Shown: positions 35,116 to 43,540 of the stretch, piece by piece
Layout: each line of letters starts with the position of its first letter
How positions within the stretch are numbered: position 1 is the first letter of the stretch
From: Pseudalkalibacillus salsuginis
GTDB lineage: Bacteria > Bacillota > Bacilli > Bacillales > Fictibacillaceae
Reading direction: 5' to 3'
Assembly: GCF_021646685.1 (NCBI RefSeq)
Contig: NZ_JAKJHW010000002.1
Span: 682,001-746,000 of the forward strand
Length of the DNA: 64,000 nt
Notes under the pieces: model-generated
The model's database searches: none
What the model was told of the DNA's origin: nothing
Seen by the model: only the letters and a program-made list of their open reading frames with translations
Position numbers and translations under genes: made by a program

Positions 35116-35131
35116 TTCTAAAAAATTAGAA
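35116..35131. promoter_or_regulatory. Upstream activating palindrome, proximal
   Basis: TTCTAA-AAAA-TTAGAA is a perfect inverted repeat. Its centre is about 57 bases upstream of the -24 element, near -80 relative to the expected transcription start, the usual place for an enhancer bound by a sigma-54 activator. Confidence 0.65.
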
Positions 35132-35197
35132 CTTTCAAAACAAATATCGGCCATGATAAACTCTTCCTCAATGCTAGGTATAAGGATTTCTCATAGT

Positions 35198-35213
35198 TTA
35201 GAAGGGTTTCTAA
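35198..35213. promoter_or_regulatory. Upstream activating palindrome, distal
   Basis: TTAGAA-GGGT-TTCTAA uses the same hexamer pair as the proximal element, in opposite order, about 82 bases further upstream. A third half-site TTAGAA lies at 35218-35223, at the activator stop codon. Confidence 0.65.
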
Positions 35214-35223
35214 CATATTAGAA

Positions 35224-36582
35224 TCAAAAAGGAATATCGAGTCTGGAAATTTTGTTATACAAGGTTGCTAAAGAGATGTTCAGCTTTTTTGCTGCAAGCT
35301 TTTTTCCTTTCAAGTCAGTTCCTGTTTTGTTGAGTACATCCAAAATTGCATCTCTTTCAGTCTCTTCAATGATCCGTTCTAAGGTTTTTTCACCCGACCT
35401 TTGTCCATTTCTGTTTATCGTATCAGGAAGGTCTCCAGCTTTCAGCCGTGAGGACTCTGTCATATTCATTGCATAATGGATTGTGTTTTTCAGTTCTCTA
35501 ATATTACCTGGCCAATCATAACTCATCAATAAATCAATAAATGATTCATCTGGAGAAAGGGAATGGAGGTTAGCATTCTGTAAAAAATAATCTACCAAAA
35601 GAGGGATATCATCCTTCCGAGATTTTAAGGAAGGTATCTTGATTTGGAAAGTGTTCAACCTGTAATAAAGATCCGCCCGAAACCGCTCCTTTGAAATCAT
35701 TTTTTCCAGGTCTTTATTCGTAGCAGCAATCACTCGTACATTCACTTTTCTTTCATGAAGGCTGCCAACCTTTCGTATTACCCCATCCTGCATTACCCTT
35801 AATACCTTTGCTTGCATTTCAAGTGGCATGTCCCCTATTTCATCCAAAAATAGCGTTCCATTGTCTGCTAGGTCAAACAAACCTGATTTTCCACCTTTTT
35901 TTGAGCTGGTAAAAGCACCTTCTTCGTAGCCAAATAATTCGCTCTCTAATAATGTAGAAGGTATAGCGGCGCAATTAACCGGAACAAATGGGTGGCTATT
36001 ACGGCTACTAATGTGGTGGATGGCCTGGGCAAACAATTCTTTCCCAGTACCGCTTTCACCTAAAATAAGGATGTTAAAATCGGTTCCTGCTGCCTTTTTG
36101 GCAGTATGGATGGCATTGAGCAATCCTTTATTTTGGCCGACAATATCTTCAAAGGAATATGTGGTTCGATGAAAGCTCTCCACCATTTCCTCAAGCTGTT
36201 TTAAACGTTTTTTACTCCTATTTAGCTCTTGTGTAAGATGGTGAACTTCCTTTAAGCTTTTACAAACAGAAACTGCACCTATTATTTTATTTCCATTATA
36301 GATTGGAGCCATGTCAACAATATAATTGTTCTTTCCCTCTTTACGGAATACTCCAGACCTAATCTTTCCATCAAGTAAAACTTCAGGTAGTTCAGCACCA
36401 GGCCTCACATCTCTTAGAAGCTCACCAACAATTTCACTTTCTGTCACGCCGGTGATGTTTGTATATTCTTTATTAATTATTTGGACCACTCCATAAAAGT
36501 CGATTACAAGTATTCCGTCATTAACTGCTTGGATAATACTTTTATACCAATTCGTATCATTATCATCTATTAACAATGACAT
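35224..36582 (-). CDS. PAS-AAA+-Fis sigma-54-dependent activator
   Basis: The 452-residue protein has an N-terminal PAS domain (about 12-110), a short coiled linker, a sigma-54 interaction AAA+ domain (about 145-375) and a Fis-type helix-turn-helix at the end (KLAAKKLNISLATLYNKISRL). Walker A is GESGTGKE (175-182) and Walker B is LFLDEIGD (244-251). The loop that contacts sigma-54, normally GAFTGA, reads GAFTSS (222-227). ATG 36582 follows GGGGGTGGG. The PAS domain should sense a small molecule, probably the substrate of the adjacent operon. Confidence 0.92.
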   Translation of the reverse strand: MSLLIDDNDTNWYKSIIQAVNDGILVIDFYGVVQIINKEYTNITGVTESEIVGELLRDVRPGAELPEVLLDGKIRSGVFRKEGKNNYIVDMAPIYNGNKIIGAVSVCKSLKEVHHLTQELNRSKKRLKQLEEMVESFHRTTYSFEDIVGQNKGLLNAIHTAKKAAGTDFNILILGESGTGKELFAQAIHHISSRNSHPFVPVNCAAIPSTLLESELFGYEEGAFTSSKKGGKSGLFDLADNGTLFLDEIGDMPLEMQAKVLRVMQDGVIRKVGSLHERKVNVRVIAATNKDLEKMISKERFRADLYYRLNTFQIKIPSLKSRKDDIPLLVDYFLQNANLHSLSPDESFIDLLMSYDWPGNIRELKNTIHYAMNMTESSRLKAGDLPDTINRNGQRSGEKTLERIIEETERDAILDVLNKTGTDLKGKKLAAKKLNISLATLYNKISRLDIPF

Positions 36583-36661
36583 CTTATACCCACCCCCTAT
36601 TCATGAAAGTGTTTATTCTTCCATAATTCTAGATAAGTACTTTTAGTTCCTTTAGCATTTT

Positions 36662-36691
36662 TTAGTAGAAGTTAGTAGAAGTTAGTAGAAG
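36662..36691. repeat. Three tandem 10-bp units
   Basis: TTAGTAGAAG is repeated three times without interruption upstream of the activator gene. Nothing else is visible in the gap 36583-36771. Confidence 0.8.
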
Positions 36692-36771
36692 GCATGAGGA
36701 AAGTAAAATAGACACTTTCTTTATAAAAGAAAATGCCCATAATGATGGATTAGCTAAAGATTCAAGGCTTT

Positions 36772-38124
36772 TCACTTCAATTCTTCATCCACTTTTGTCA
36801 GCAATACCTCATCAGGGTCCTGGCTCAGCTCCCATATCATTGCGCCGCCAAGTCCCTTCGCTTTTATATAATCGGTTTTATGACCGATTGATTCAGTGTC
36901 ATCATAGCTGATGATTGTGTCCCCGTTCCAAAGCAATGGCACTTGGGATTCGTCATCCCAAATTCGAGTATACCCATTTTTATCAATATATTGAGCCTCA
37001 AGTACGGCAAAACTGACTGATTTTCCGCCACCGGAGAAAGGTTGGTATAGACCATTCCCAGAATCATTGACCTGCTTGAACATTCTTCCGTAGAAAGGGA
37101 GACCCATAACAAGCTTTTCAGCTGGAACTCCTTGCCCGATGAACGTTCGGACAGAATCATGTACACTCCAGTCTTTAAAAAATCCGCTCTCCGGATCCTG
37201 ATACAAAGGTGCATTTAATCCCGTGAGCTCATCCCATTCACCATGGATATCATATGTCATCAGTTGGATATAATCGACATATTCATGGAGCTTGTCCAAT
37301 TCCAAATTTCGAGCATGATGTTTACTAGGGCCTGCTGTAATCGCCAGAATATACTTTTCTCCATCTTTTTTGGTTTGGGCATTGAATGTCTCTCTGATCT
37401 TCTTTAATAACAGTGTGTAATTACGTGCATCTTCAGGACGGTTGATATTGTCAGGCTATCCCCCTCTTACTGGATATTCCCAATCCAGATCGACCCCATC
37501 GAAACCATATTTCTGTACAAATTCAAGAACGCTTTTCGCAAAATTGGTACGTGATTCCGCTGTAAGCGCAACATCTGAAAAATTCTCAGACCAAGTCCAG
37601 CCGCCGACAGAGATCAGGGTCTTCAGATGGGGGTTTTGTTCCTTCAGCTTTTTCAACTGATTGAAGTTCCCTTTGATTGCTTGATTTTCCGTATCACCTG
37701 GATATGGATACTCTATATCCACCCAAGGATCTCCTACTGCTATTCTTCCGTCCTCCGAAATGTTGGCAAAAGCATAGTTGATATGTGTCAGCTTACTGGC
37801 ATCAATGTCTTCCACATTAAACCCTGAATAAGCAGACCAACCTGCGTAATAGCCAATCCGTCTGTATTCATTCTCTGTGACTTCTGCACGCTTCTCGTAT
37901 TGAACAGATTTTGGGACAAGACTTGTCTGTTTGTCACTTAAACCCTCTGTTACCCGTGGTTCTTCTGCTTCGTCGGATGCCGGCAAGCTATTGCCAGTGT
38001 ATGTATAAATCCCTATGAATAATAAAAAAATCACCGAAATGAAAAATGGCTTATGATCAAGATGATTCCTCGCTTGGTGCCCCATTACTGACTTGATCCC
38101 CCTATCAATTTCCCTGTCTTCCAT
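36772..38124 (-). pseudogene. GH18 chitinase-like gene interrupted by one amber codon
   Basis: Two frames, 38124-37456 and the continuation to 36772, are in the same reading frame and are separated only by TAG at 37458-37456. Read through, they give a 450-codon GH18 protein. It has an N-terminal anchor helix (about 27-45), then YRRIGYYAGWSAY and catalytic DGVDLDWE with the acid Glu216. VRGG is followed by the stop, then PDNINRPEDARNYTLLLKKI, IQLMTYD and AMIWELSQD near the end. The catalytic Glu lies seven codons before the stop, so the short product would lack half the barrel. Everything after the stop still looks conserved, so the mutation is recent, or a sequencing error, or the stop is read through. 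Confidence 0.85.
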
Positions 38125-38326
38125 TCTAATAGGAAGGAGAAGCGGAAGATAGAAGTAATTTCTAGAACAAAAAAAAGATGGCTACCCGCATCTGATCGCT
38201 GCACCAATCAATTTGCGAATAGCCTCAAGATATAGAACAAAGTTCCAAATATTTAGGCGGAGGTTAAGCGCCTGATATAAGTATACGAACAAATGTTCTT
38301 GTTGTCAATAATTTTTTTAAAATATT

Positions 38327-38776
38327 TTATGATGTGCAATTTCGTCTTATTACGTTTTGCTTACGCGTAACGCCACTAAAATTGAAATCGATGATCTCTG
38401 TCCTGATCGTAAGCGAAATCATGATGTCACCATTTGAATTCTCAACCAAAAGCAAATTATAGTCGGCAGCCCTGTCAGCAACATGCCCTTGTCCATAGGC
38501 ATCTATATAATTGGACTGGCTTGTTATCCCTTTAAGCTGCTCTCCAACATAATTGTAAGCAAAATCTCCGTGAACCCGTGCATTGAATTTGCTTCCTGCA
38601 CTTTTGCATGCGGGACAAAGCGTTCCAGTAAGGGTTAGATAACCGGAACCCAGGCTTTTTCCAGATGCTTCGATTTCAACAGGGGCATTCATGATCTTCA
38701 GCTGAAGTTCGCACGGACATGCTGGATTAAAAGGAGAATTTACCGGTCGGTTAGCATGTATACTATTCTTTTTCAA
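38327..38776 (-). CDS. Hypothetical Cys-containing protein
   Basis: The start is TTG 38776, eight bases after AAGGAG, giving 149 residues. I recognise no family. The sequence has CPCEL near 20 and CPACKSAG near 54, no signal peptide or membrane segment, and an acidic-polar beta-like C-terminal half (ISLTIRTEIIDFNFSGV). The cysteine pairs could bind a metal or form disulphides. It is monocistronic. The gap 38125-38326 shows no gene. Confidence 0.6.
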   Translation of the reverse strand: MKKNSIHANRPVNSPFNPACPCELQLKIMNAPVEIEASGKSLGSGYLTLTGTLCPACKSAGSKFNARVHGDFAYNYVGEQLKGITSQSNYIDAYGQGHVADRAADYNLLLVENSNGDIMISLTIRTEIIDFNFSGVTRKQNVIRRNCTS

Positions 38777-38839
38777 AGTATCAACTCCTTGCTGATAGAT
38801 TATGCTCTACCAGCAGGGAATGTTTGTGCGGTTGAACTA

Positions 38840-39682
38840 CTAGTTTACTAGATTATCTTCTGGAATGAATATCTTCCCATAAGGAAGAACATTTTCAGTC
38901 ATAAGGTGAAAAGTCTGGTCGTTGTTGATCTCTTTGCTTAGTTTCTCCAACAGTGTCACAGTTGCTCTGAATGGTGCGGATCCGGTACTGACCCTCTCAA
39001 TGCCTATTTTGGAAAGCTCTTCAAGCGATGGCAAATCAGAATTGACCAACAGGTTGATTGGGCAAGAAATTTCAGCTCTCAGATTTTTGATAGTTTCTTT
39101 ATTATGAAGGCCAGGTATGAAGATGCAATCAGCCCCTGCTTCTTCATAAGCTCTTACACGCTCTAGCGTTTTTTGGAAACGGCTTGAAGGATCTCCGATA
39201 TCCAACCAATAGATATCGGTCCTTGCATTGATGAACAACCCTGATTCAGAAGTAATTGAACGTTCTTTGATGGCAGCGATTTTCTCGGTTTGTGATGATA
39301 TATCCCCGATAGGTTCATTAGCATCCCCTGTCCCATCTTCAATATTGATGCCGACAGCTCCTGTTTGGATGATTCTCTGGACATTTGTTTCAATCTCTTC
39401 CACGGTTATTCCATATCCTGCTTCGATATCTGCGCTTACAGGGACGTTCACAGCCTTGACGATACGTTCTAGAACAGTAAGCATCTGGTCAAAAGGAATT
39501 TGTTCACCATCCTGATACCCTAACGATGCTGCAATGCCTGCACTGGTTGTCCCGATCGCCTTGAATCCATTTTTTTCGAATATTTTGGCGCTCATCACAT
39601 CCCAGGCATTCGGCAATACGAATGTAGATGACAGCTGGTGGAATTTACGAAAGTCCTCCAATTTTGTATGATACGTAACCAT
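38840..39682 (-). CDS. Isocitrate lyase / PEP mutase family enzyme
   Basis: The 280-residue protein is a single TIM barrel of the PEP mutase/isocitrate lyase superfamily: FVLPNAWDVMSAKIFEKNG, IGTTSAGIAASLGYQDG, VSADIEAGYG (metal-binding Asp), GINIEDGTGD and FINARTDIYWL. It lacks the KKCGH motif of isocitrate lyase. Its length fits the PEP phosphonomutase, oxaloacetate decarboxylase or 2-methylisocitrate lyase-like branch. The substrate is a 2-oxo or tricarboxylic acid, not further defined. ATG 39682 follows AGGAGGAG. Confidence 0.85.
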   Translation of the reverse strand: MVTYHTKLEDFRKFHQLSSTFVLPNAWDVMSAKIFEKNGFKAIGTTSAGIAASLGYQDGEQIPFDQMLTVLERIVKAVNVPVSADIEAGYGITVEEIETNVQRIIQTGAVGINIEDGTGDANEPIGDISSQTEKIAAIKERSITSESGLFINARTDIYWLDIGDPSSRFQKTLERVRAYEEAGADCIFIPGLHNKETIKNLRAEISCPINLLVNSDLPSLEELSKIGIERVSTGSAPFRATVTLLEKLSKEINNDQTFHLMTENVLPYGKIFIPEDNLVN

Positions 39683-39785
39683 TCATTACTCCTCCTCTTT
39701 TTGTCATTATAACCGAGGGACACTTCGACTTTCATCGAAATATAGAATGCAATAGATGGGTCGGTGGGTTCTTTTTTGTACGATC

Positions 39786-39972
39786 AAGAAAAGCGAAACG
39801 CCCGATCAGCCACGAAGGTCACTGGAAGTTCGACGAGGAGGCTGTCGCCGCCGCAGGAGGGCTGAAGTGATCCAAGTGGTTGGGCGTTGGAGCTGGACAT
39901 CAAGAAAAGCGGAAACGCCCTGGTTAACCACGAAGGCCACTGGAAGTCCGACGACTTGGCGAAGGCTGAGCC
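39786..39972 (+). repeat. Dispersed intergenic repeat, copy B with truncated tandem copy
   Basis: One full unit, 39786-39899, runs from AAGAAAAGCGAAACGCCC to GTTGGAGCTGGAC. It is followed at once by the first part of a second unit (39901-39972), beginning AAGAAAAGCGGAAACGCCC and stopping after GGAAGTCCGACGACT. The blocks match the inverted copy at 15140-15316. The remainder of the gap 39683-40131 holds a terminator only. Confidence 0.85.
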
Positions 39973-40062
39973 TTAGCTACACTTATACTTCGTTCGTAAA
40001 CTTTTTGCTACATCGGTTAGCTACATCGCTGAAAAGTTATTTTTCTTAACGTATAAAAAGAA

Positions 40063-40093
40063 CTGGCCAAAAGAAAAGGTTTTTTCCGGCCAG
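40063..40093 (-). terminator. Terminator downstream of wrbA
   Basis: CTGGCC (40063-40068) pairs with GGCCAG (40088-40093), with A-rich/T-rich inner pairing. On the minus strand it is followed by TTCTTTTTATAC. Confidence 0.75.
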
Positions 40094-40131
40094 CTCCTCG
40101 CTTTTATTTGCTCCTATTTATACACAGCCGT

Positions 40132-40743
40132 TCAGCTTTGCCCTTGTTTCACCCAAGAAGCGATGGTGACCGTACGTTTCGCCTGATGCTTGACAGCTTC
40201 CTGAACATCTTCTTGCATATTGCCATCCTGGTCGACAGTGACACTCGTTCCATAAGGATTGCCGCCTGAGGTGAATGTTACAGGATCAGTATAACCAGGA
40301 GCAGCGATGATTGCGCCCCAATGCATCATGGTCGTATATAGAGCTTTGACTGTCGCTTCCTGTCCACCATGGGGGTTGTTCGCGGACGACATACCGCTCA
40401 CTACTTTGTTGACGAGTTTTCCATTAAACCACAGCCCGCCCGTCGTATCAAGAAATTGTTTCAACTGTGCCGGCAAGTTGCCAAACCGAGTCGGCATACT
40501 GAAAATCATTGCATCCGCCCAATCAAGATCATCCAGTCGTACTTCTGGTACATCCTTCGTTTCCTCCAGATGGGCTTGCCAGGCCGGATTGGATTCAACT
40601 GCTTCTCTTGGAGCGAGTTCAGGTACTTTCAACACTTTCACTTCCGCACCTGCTGCTTTTCCACCTTCTTCAGCCCATCTTGCCAGTTGATAATTCGTCC
40701 CTGTGGAACTGTAATAGATGATTGCCAATTTTACGTTATCCAT
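40132..40743 (-). CDS. wrbA: NAD(P)H:quinone oxidoreductase type IV (WrbA)
   Basis: The start is ATG 40743 (MDNVKLAIIYYSS), with GAGGAG 11 bases upstream; TTG one codon earlier is an alternative. The product of about 203 residues has the FMN loop YYSSTGTNYQLARWAEEG, MPTRFGNLPAQLKQFLDTTGGLW, and the late GGNPYGTS motif typical of WrbA. It should be a tetrameric FMN enzyme that reduces quinones by two electrons, protecting against redox cycling. Confidence 0.9.
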   Translation of the reverse strand: MDNVKLAIIYYSSTGTNYQLARWAEEGGKAAGAEVKVLKVPELAPREAVESNPAWQAHLEETKDVPEVRLDDLDWADAMIFSMPTRFGNLPAQLKQFLDTTGGLWFNGKLVNKVVSGMSSANNPHGGQEATVKALYTTMMHWGAIIAAPGYTDPVTFTSGGNPYGTSVTVDQDGNMQEDVQEAVKHQAKRTVTIASWVKQGQS

Positions 40744-40814
40744 CAATGAATCGCTCCTCTGTGTATTTTTGCACACATTTAGGATAAGCCATTGGCAATC
40801 GCATTATTCCATGT

Positions 40815-41432
40815 TCATAGGTAAACGTTTATGAATTCCTTTCCAATATATAAAGCAACAATCCAAATGATGATGGCAGATATTTTGTTGAGACGGTTCA
40901 TCCAAGTCCCTTTCCTATCAACCCGGCCAACCATCCTGCCCGCAACCGCCAATCCGAAAAACCAAAGCCAGGATACAATGATGCACGTTAGAGCGAAGGC
41001 AAGTTTCTCCTGCCCTGAATAACGAATCGCATTTGTGCCTATTACCCCGACGGTATCGAGGATTGCATGTGGATTCAACAACGAAACGGAAATCGCGAAG
41101 GTGATTTGTTTTTTGACAGACATCTTGTCTAATAAATTCTCCCTGGACAATCGGCTGTTCCATATCGACCACCCCATGTATATTAGAAAAATAAAGCCTA
41201 TCCCCAAAATGGTCAATTGTAACCATTGGAAAGTCAATACGATGAGAGAAACACCCAAAACAGCAATGGCGATCAGGATCGTGTCACAGATCGAGGCTGT
41301 CAGAATAACTGGAAGTGCCCGTATAATAGTAGGCTGCAATGCTCCCTGGTTAAATACGAAAATATTCTGTGCCCCGAGAGCGATGATAAGGCCGATAGCT
41401 AAAACGAATCCGTGAATAATCGCTTCACTCAT
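40815..41432 (-). CDS. LysE/ArgO family amino-acid exporter
   Basis: The true start is ATG 41432 (MSEAIIHGFVLAIG), directly after GGAGGAGAAA; the frame is open 51 codons upstream, overlapping the DinB gene, without coding character. The 205-residue protein has six helices and the LysE signature ALGAQNIFVFNQGAL near the N-terminus. A hydrophilic loop NSRLSRENLLDKM and SLLNPHAILDTVG follow. Relatives export basic amino acids; the substrate here is not shown. Confidence 0.9.
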   Translation of the reverse strand: MSEAIIHGFVLAIGLIIALGAQNIFVFNQGALQPTIIRALPVILTASICDTILIAIAVLGVSLIVLTFQWLQLTILGIGFIFLIYMGWSIWNSRLSRENLLDKMSVKKQITFAISVSLLNPHAILDTVGVIGTNAIRYSGQEKLAFALTCIIVSWLWFFGLAVAGRMVGRVDRKGTWMNRLNKISAIIIWIVALYIGKEFINVYL

Positions 41433-41529
41433 TTTCTCCTCCACTCTATTGAAAATGTCAGTCGTTGATCTTGCTTTATCCTGAATGCTTCTTGAGCTGG
41501 GTCCAGCTTGTGCATTTGTTTGAACTGAA

Positions 41530-42033
41530 TTACTTGGAAGGAGCTTCCATCCCCATTTTTGCCCATTCTTCCTTCGAAGGGCCATAGATCCCCGGGACAG
41601 CCAACCCTGCTTGCCGCATAAGAACAGTCATTTGACCACGATGGTGGCATTGGTGCTGAAGCAGGAACATCAACAGGGAACCATTCGGTATTTCACGCCC
41701 AAAGAAATCAATCCGTTCTTCTAAAGTCTGATCACTCCATTGGTCTTTTAAAGCCTTGATGAATGTCTCTGTCGTCTGTTGATAACACGCTGATATGAAC
41801 TGTGCTGATTTTGGGACTGGATGACCTTCAGCCGGTGATTCAAATTTCAACTCCGTATTCGAAGTGATGATTGAGATCGATTCAATGATATGCCAGGCAA
41901 TCCGTCCTAAATTCCAGTTCTCAGAAGTGATTTTCTGGTCAAGAGCTTCGTCCGTCAAATGATTCAGCAGCTTCTGTGTACCTTCATTTTCGAACTCCCA
42001 GGATCGCAAAAAATGGTTCAAGGACTGAAACAT
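41530..42033 (-). CDS. DinB family protein
   Basis: The 167-residue four-helix protein has the DinB metal-site histidines: one in RIAWHIIES near residue 48 and two in QHQCHHRGQM near 130. The N-terminus MFQSLNHFLRSWEFEN is typical of the family. DinB/YfiT-like proteins bind Ni2+ or Zn2+; many are thiol (bacillithiol)-dependent transferases. ATG 42033 follows AGGAGGGATG. It stands 97 bases upstream of the exporter gene on the same strand, so they may be co-transcribed. Confidence 0.88.
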   Translation of the reverse strand: MFQSLNHFLRSWEFENEGTQKLLNHLTDEALDQKITSENWNLGRIAWHIIESISIITSNTELKFESPAEGHPVPKSAQFISACYQQTTETFIKALKDQWSDQTLEERIDFFGREIPNGSLLMFLLQHQCHHRGQMTVLMRQAGLAVPGIYGPSKEEWAKMGMEAPSK

Positions 42034-42300
42034 GATACATCCCTCCTAATAATTGATCAATCATACATTCTCTGAATCCTTCATTTTTCCTTCCCTATGA
42101 TTTTTCCCCATTTCGATCAATTAGTGAATATATTCCAGATTAAGGTGAAAAATACGTACATACATATGTGTTTCGGGCTTAATTTTTAGTCTGTGGTAAA
42201 AAATCGCTCAAAAAAGTAGTAAAACCTTCAGTGTGATCCTAAGGGCGGACGATCTTCCAAGTCCGATGACGCAGTTACGTTTGCGACGAACTCAAAGGTC

Positions 42301-42441
42301 TCGCCATTTTCCGATAAACTTGATTGCATTAGAGGTCGGCATTTATGGAACGAGTATTTCTTTCAATATGTAACAGTTCAATCTGATCGGCTGTCAGAAG
42401 ATGGAGCGAATATTCTGATTTCATATGGATGGATGGAAGAA
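42301..42441 (+). pseudogene. Remnant of a second DUF3231 gene, C-terminal end
   Basis: Translation in the frame of the following gene gives SPFSDKLDCIRG near the start and LSEDGANILISYGWMEEPP at the end. The intact gene downstream ends with APFSDKLMMF and, later, FAEDGANIMIENGWMEEPP. The intervening residues have diverged. This is the decayed last portion of a paralogue, most of which has been deleted. The bases 42034-42300 show nothing else convincing. Confidence 0.65.
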
Positions 42442-42525
42442 CCACCTATACGATTGATTGGGACGAATGAGCGGATACTTGATCATATTGATTTAGATAA
42501 ACTATATAAGATAGAGGTGTCTGGA

Positions 42526-43539
42526 GTGACGATCAAACATAATGCGAAATTGACTTCATCCGAAATAGCCAATCTATGGACGACTTATCAATACAGCACA
42601 ATGATCATTTGCGGAGTTGAGTATTTCTTAAGAACTGTGGAAGATGAAGAGATTCTTAAAATCTTACACTATATTTTGGATTTCTCAACTAATCGTATCC
42701 AATCGATTTCCGAGATTATGCACGGAGATAATTATCCGCTCCCAGTTGGTTTTACAAAAAGTGATGTGAATCCTGATGCACCCAGGCTATTCTCGGATGC
42801 CATGGTTCTTTTGTATATATTGAATATGGGTAGGCTAAGCCTGTCAGGGGAAAGCATGATGTTTTCCTTATCAGCAAGGGATGATGTGGCTGGATTCTAT
42901 TCACAAGCATTGAATGAATCAGAAGAACTTACAACCATGAGTAGAAAACTTGCACAAGAGAAAGGCATCTATACTCGTACACCACACATCCCAATACCTG
43001 AAAAGGCCGATTTTGTTAAAAAACAACAGTTCTTATTCGGTTGGTTCGGTGATCGACGCCCTCTTGTCGGCACTGAAATATTGAATCTTGTTTTCAATGC
43101 GGAAAGGAATGCACTTGGTGAGGCTTTGATCACAGGATTCAGCCAGGTTGCCCAATCTAAGAAAGTAAGAAAATTCATGGAGAGAGGCAGAGAAATTTCA
43201 TCAAAACATTATGAAGTTTTCAGTTCGATCTTGAATGAGGAAGACCTTTCATCCTCACAGAAAATAACATCGGAAGTCAGTGAATCCACAACGGCACCTT
43301 TTTCTGATAAATTGATGATGTTCCATATTGCGGGGTTGGTTGCGTCAGGGATCGGACAATACGGTGTAAGTGTTTCTGTAAGTCCCAGACGTGATCTAGA
43401 GGTACATTATGCACGACTTGTAGGTGAACTCGCAAAATTTGCTGAAGATGGGGCCAATATCATGATTGAGAACGGCTGGATGGAGGAACCGCCAAAAGCG
43501 GCAGACCGTGACGAATTAATGAAGAGAAAAGGGAATTAA
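42526..43539 (+). CDS. DUF3231 family protein
   Basis: I place the start at GTG 42526 (giving MTIKHNAKLTSSEIANLW), with ribosome site GAGGTG six bases upstream. The longer frame from ATG 42433 begins inside the remnant of a paralogue and lacks a ribosome site. The product of about 337 residues has two similar four-helix halves, each starting with an (N/S)AKLT- or GTEILN-like segment. The family is common in Bacillus, found with sporulation-associated genes, and of unknown function; ferritin-like folding has been suggested for it. It is followed one base later by a membrane protein gene. Confidence 0.8.
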   Translation: MTIKHNAKLTSSEIANLWTTYQYSTMIICGVEYFLRTVEDEEILKILHYILDFSTNRIQSISEIMHGDNYPLPVGFTKSDVNPDAPRLFSDAMVLLYILNMGRLSLSGESMMFSLSARDDVAGFYSQALNESEELTTMSRKLAQEKGIYTRTPHIPIPEKADFVKKQQFLFGWFGDRRPLVGTEILNLVFNAERNALGEALITGFSQVAQSKKVRKFMERGREISSKHYEVFSSILNEEDLSSSQKITSEVSESTTAPFSDKLMMFHIAGLVASGIGQYGVSVSVSPRRDLEVHYARLVGELAKFAEDGANIMIENGWMEEPPKAADRDELMKRKGN

Positions 43540-43540
43540 G

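Noticed and set aside
40307-40749. Three plus-strand frames opposite wrbA
   Set aside because: All are antisense to a well-supported flavoprotein gene and show no start signals.
41433-41585. 51-residue N-terminal extension of the LysE exporter
   Set aside because: It overlaps the DinB gene and hides the GGAGGAG site that serves ATG 41432; LysE proteins start at the membrane helix.
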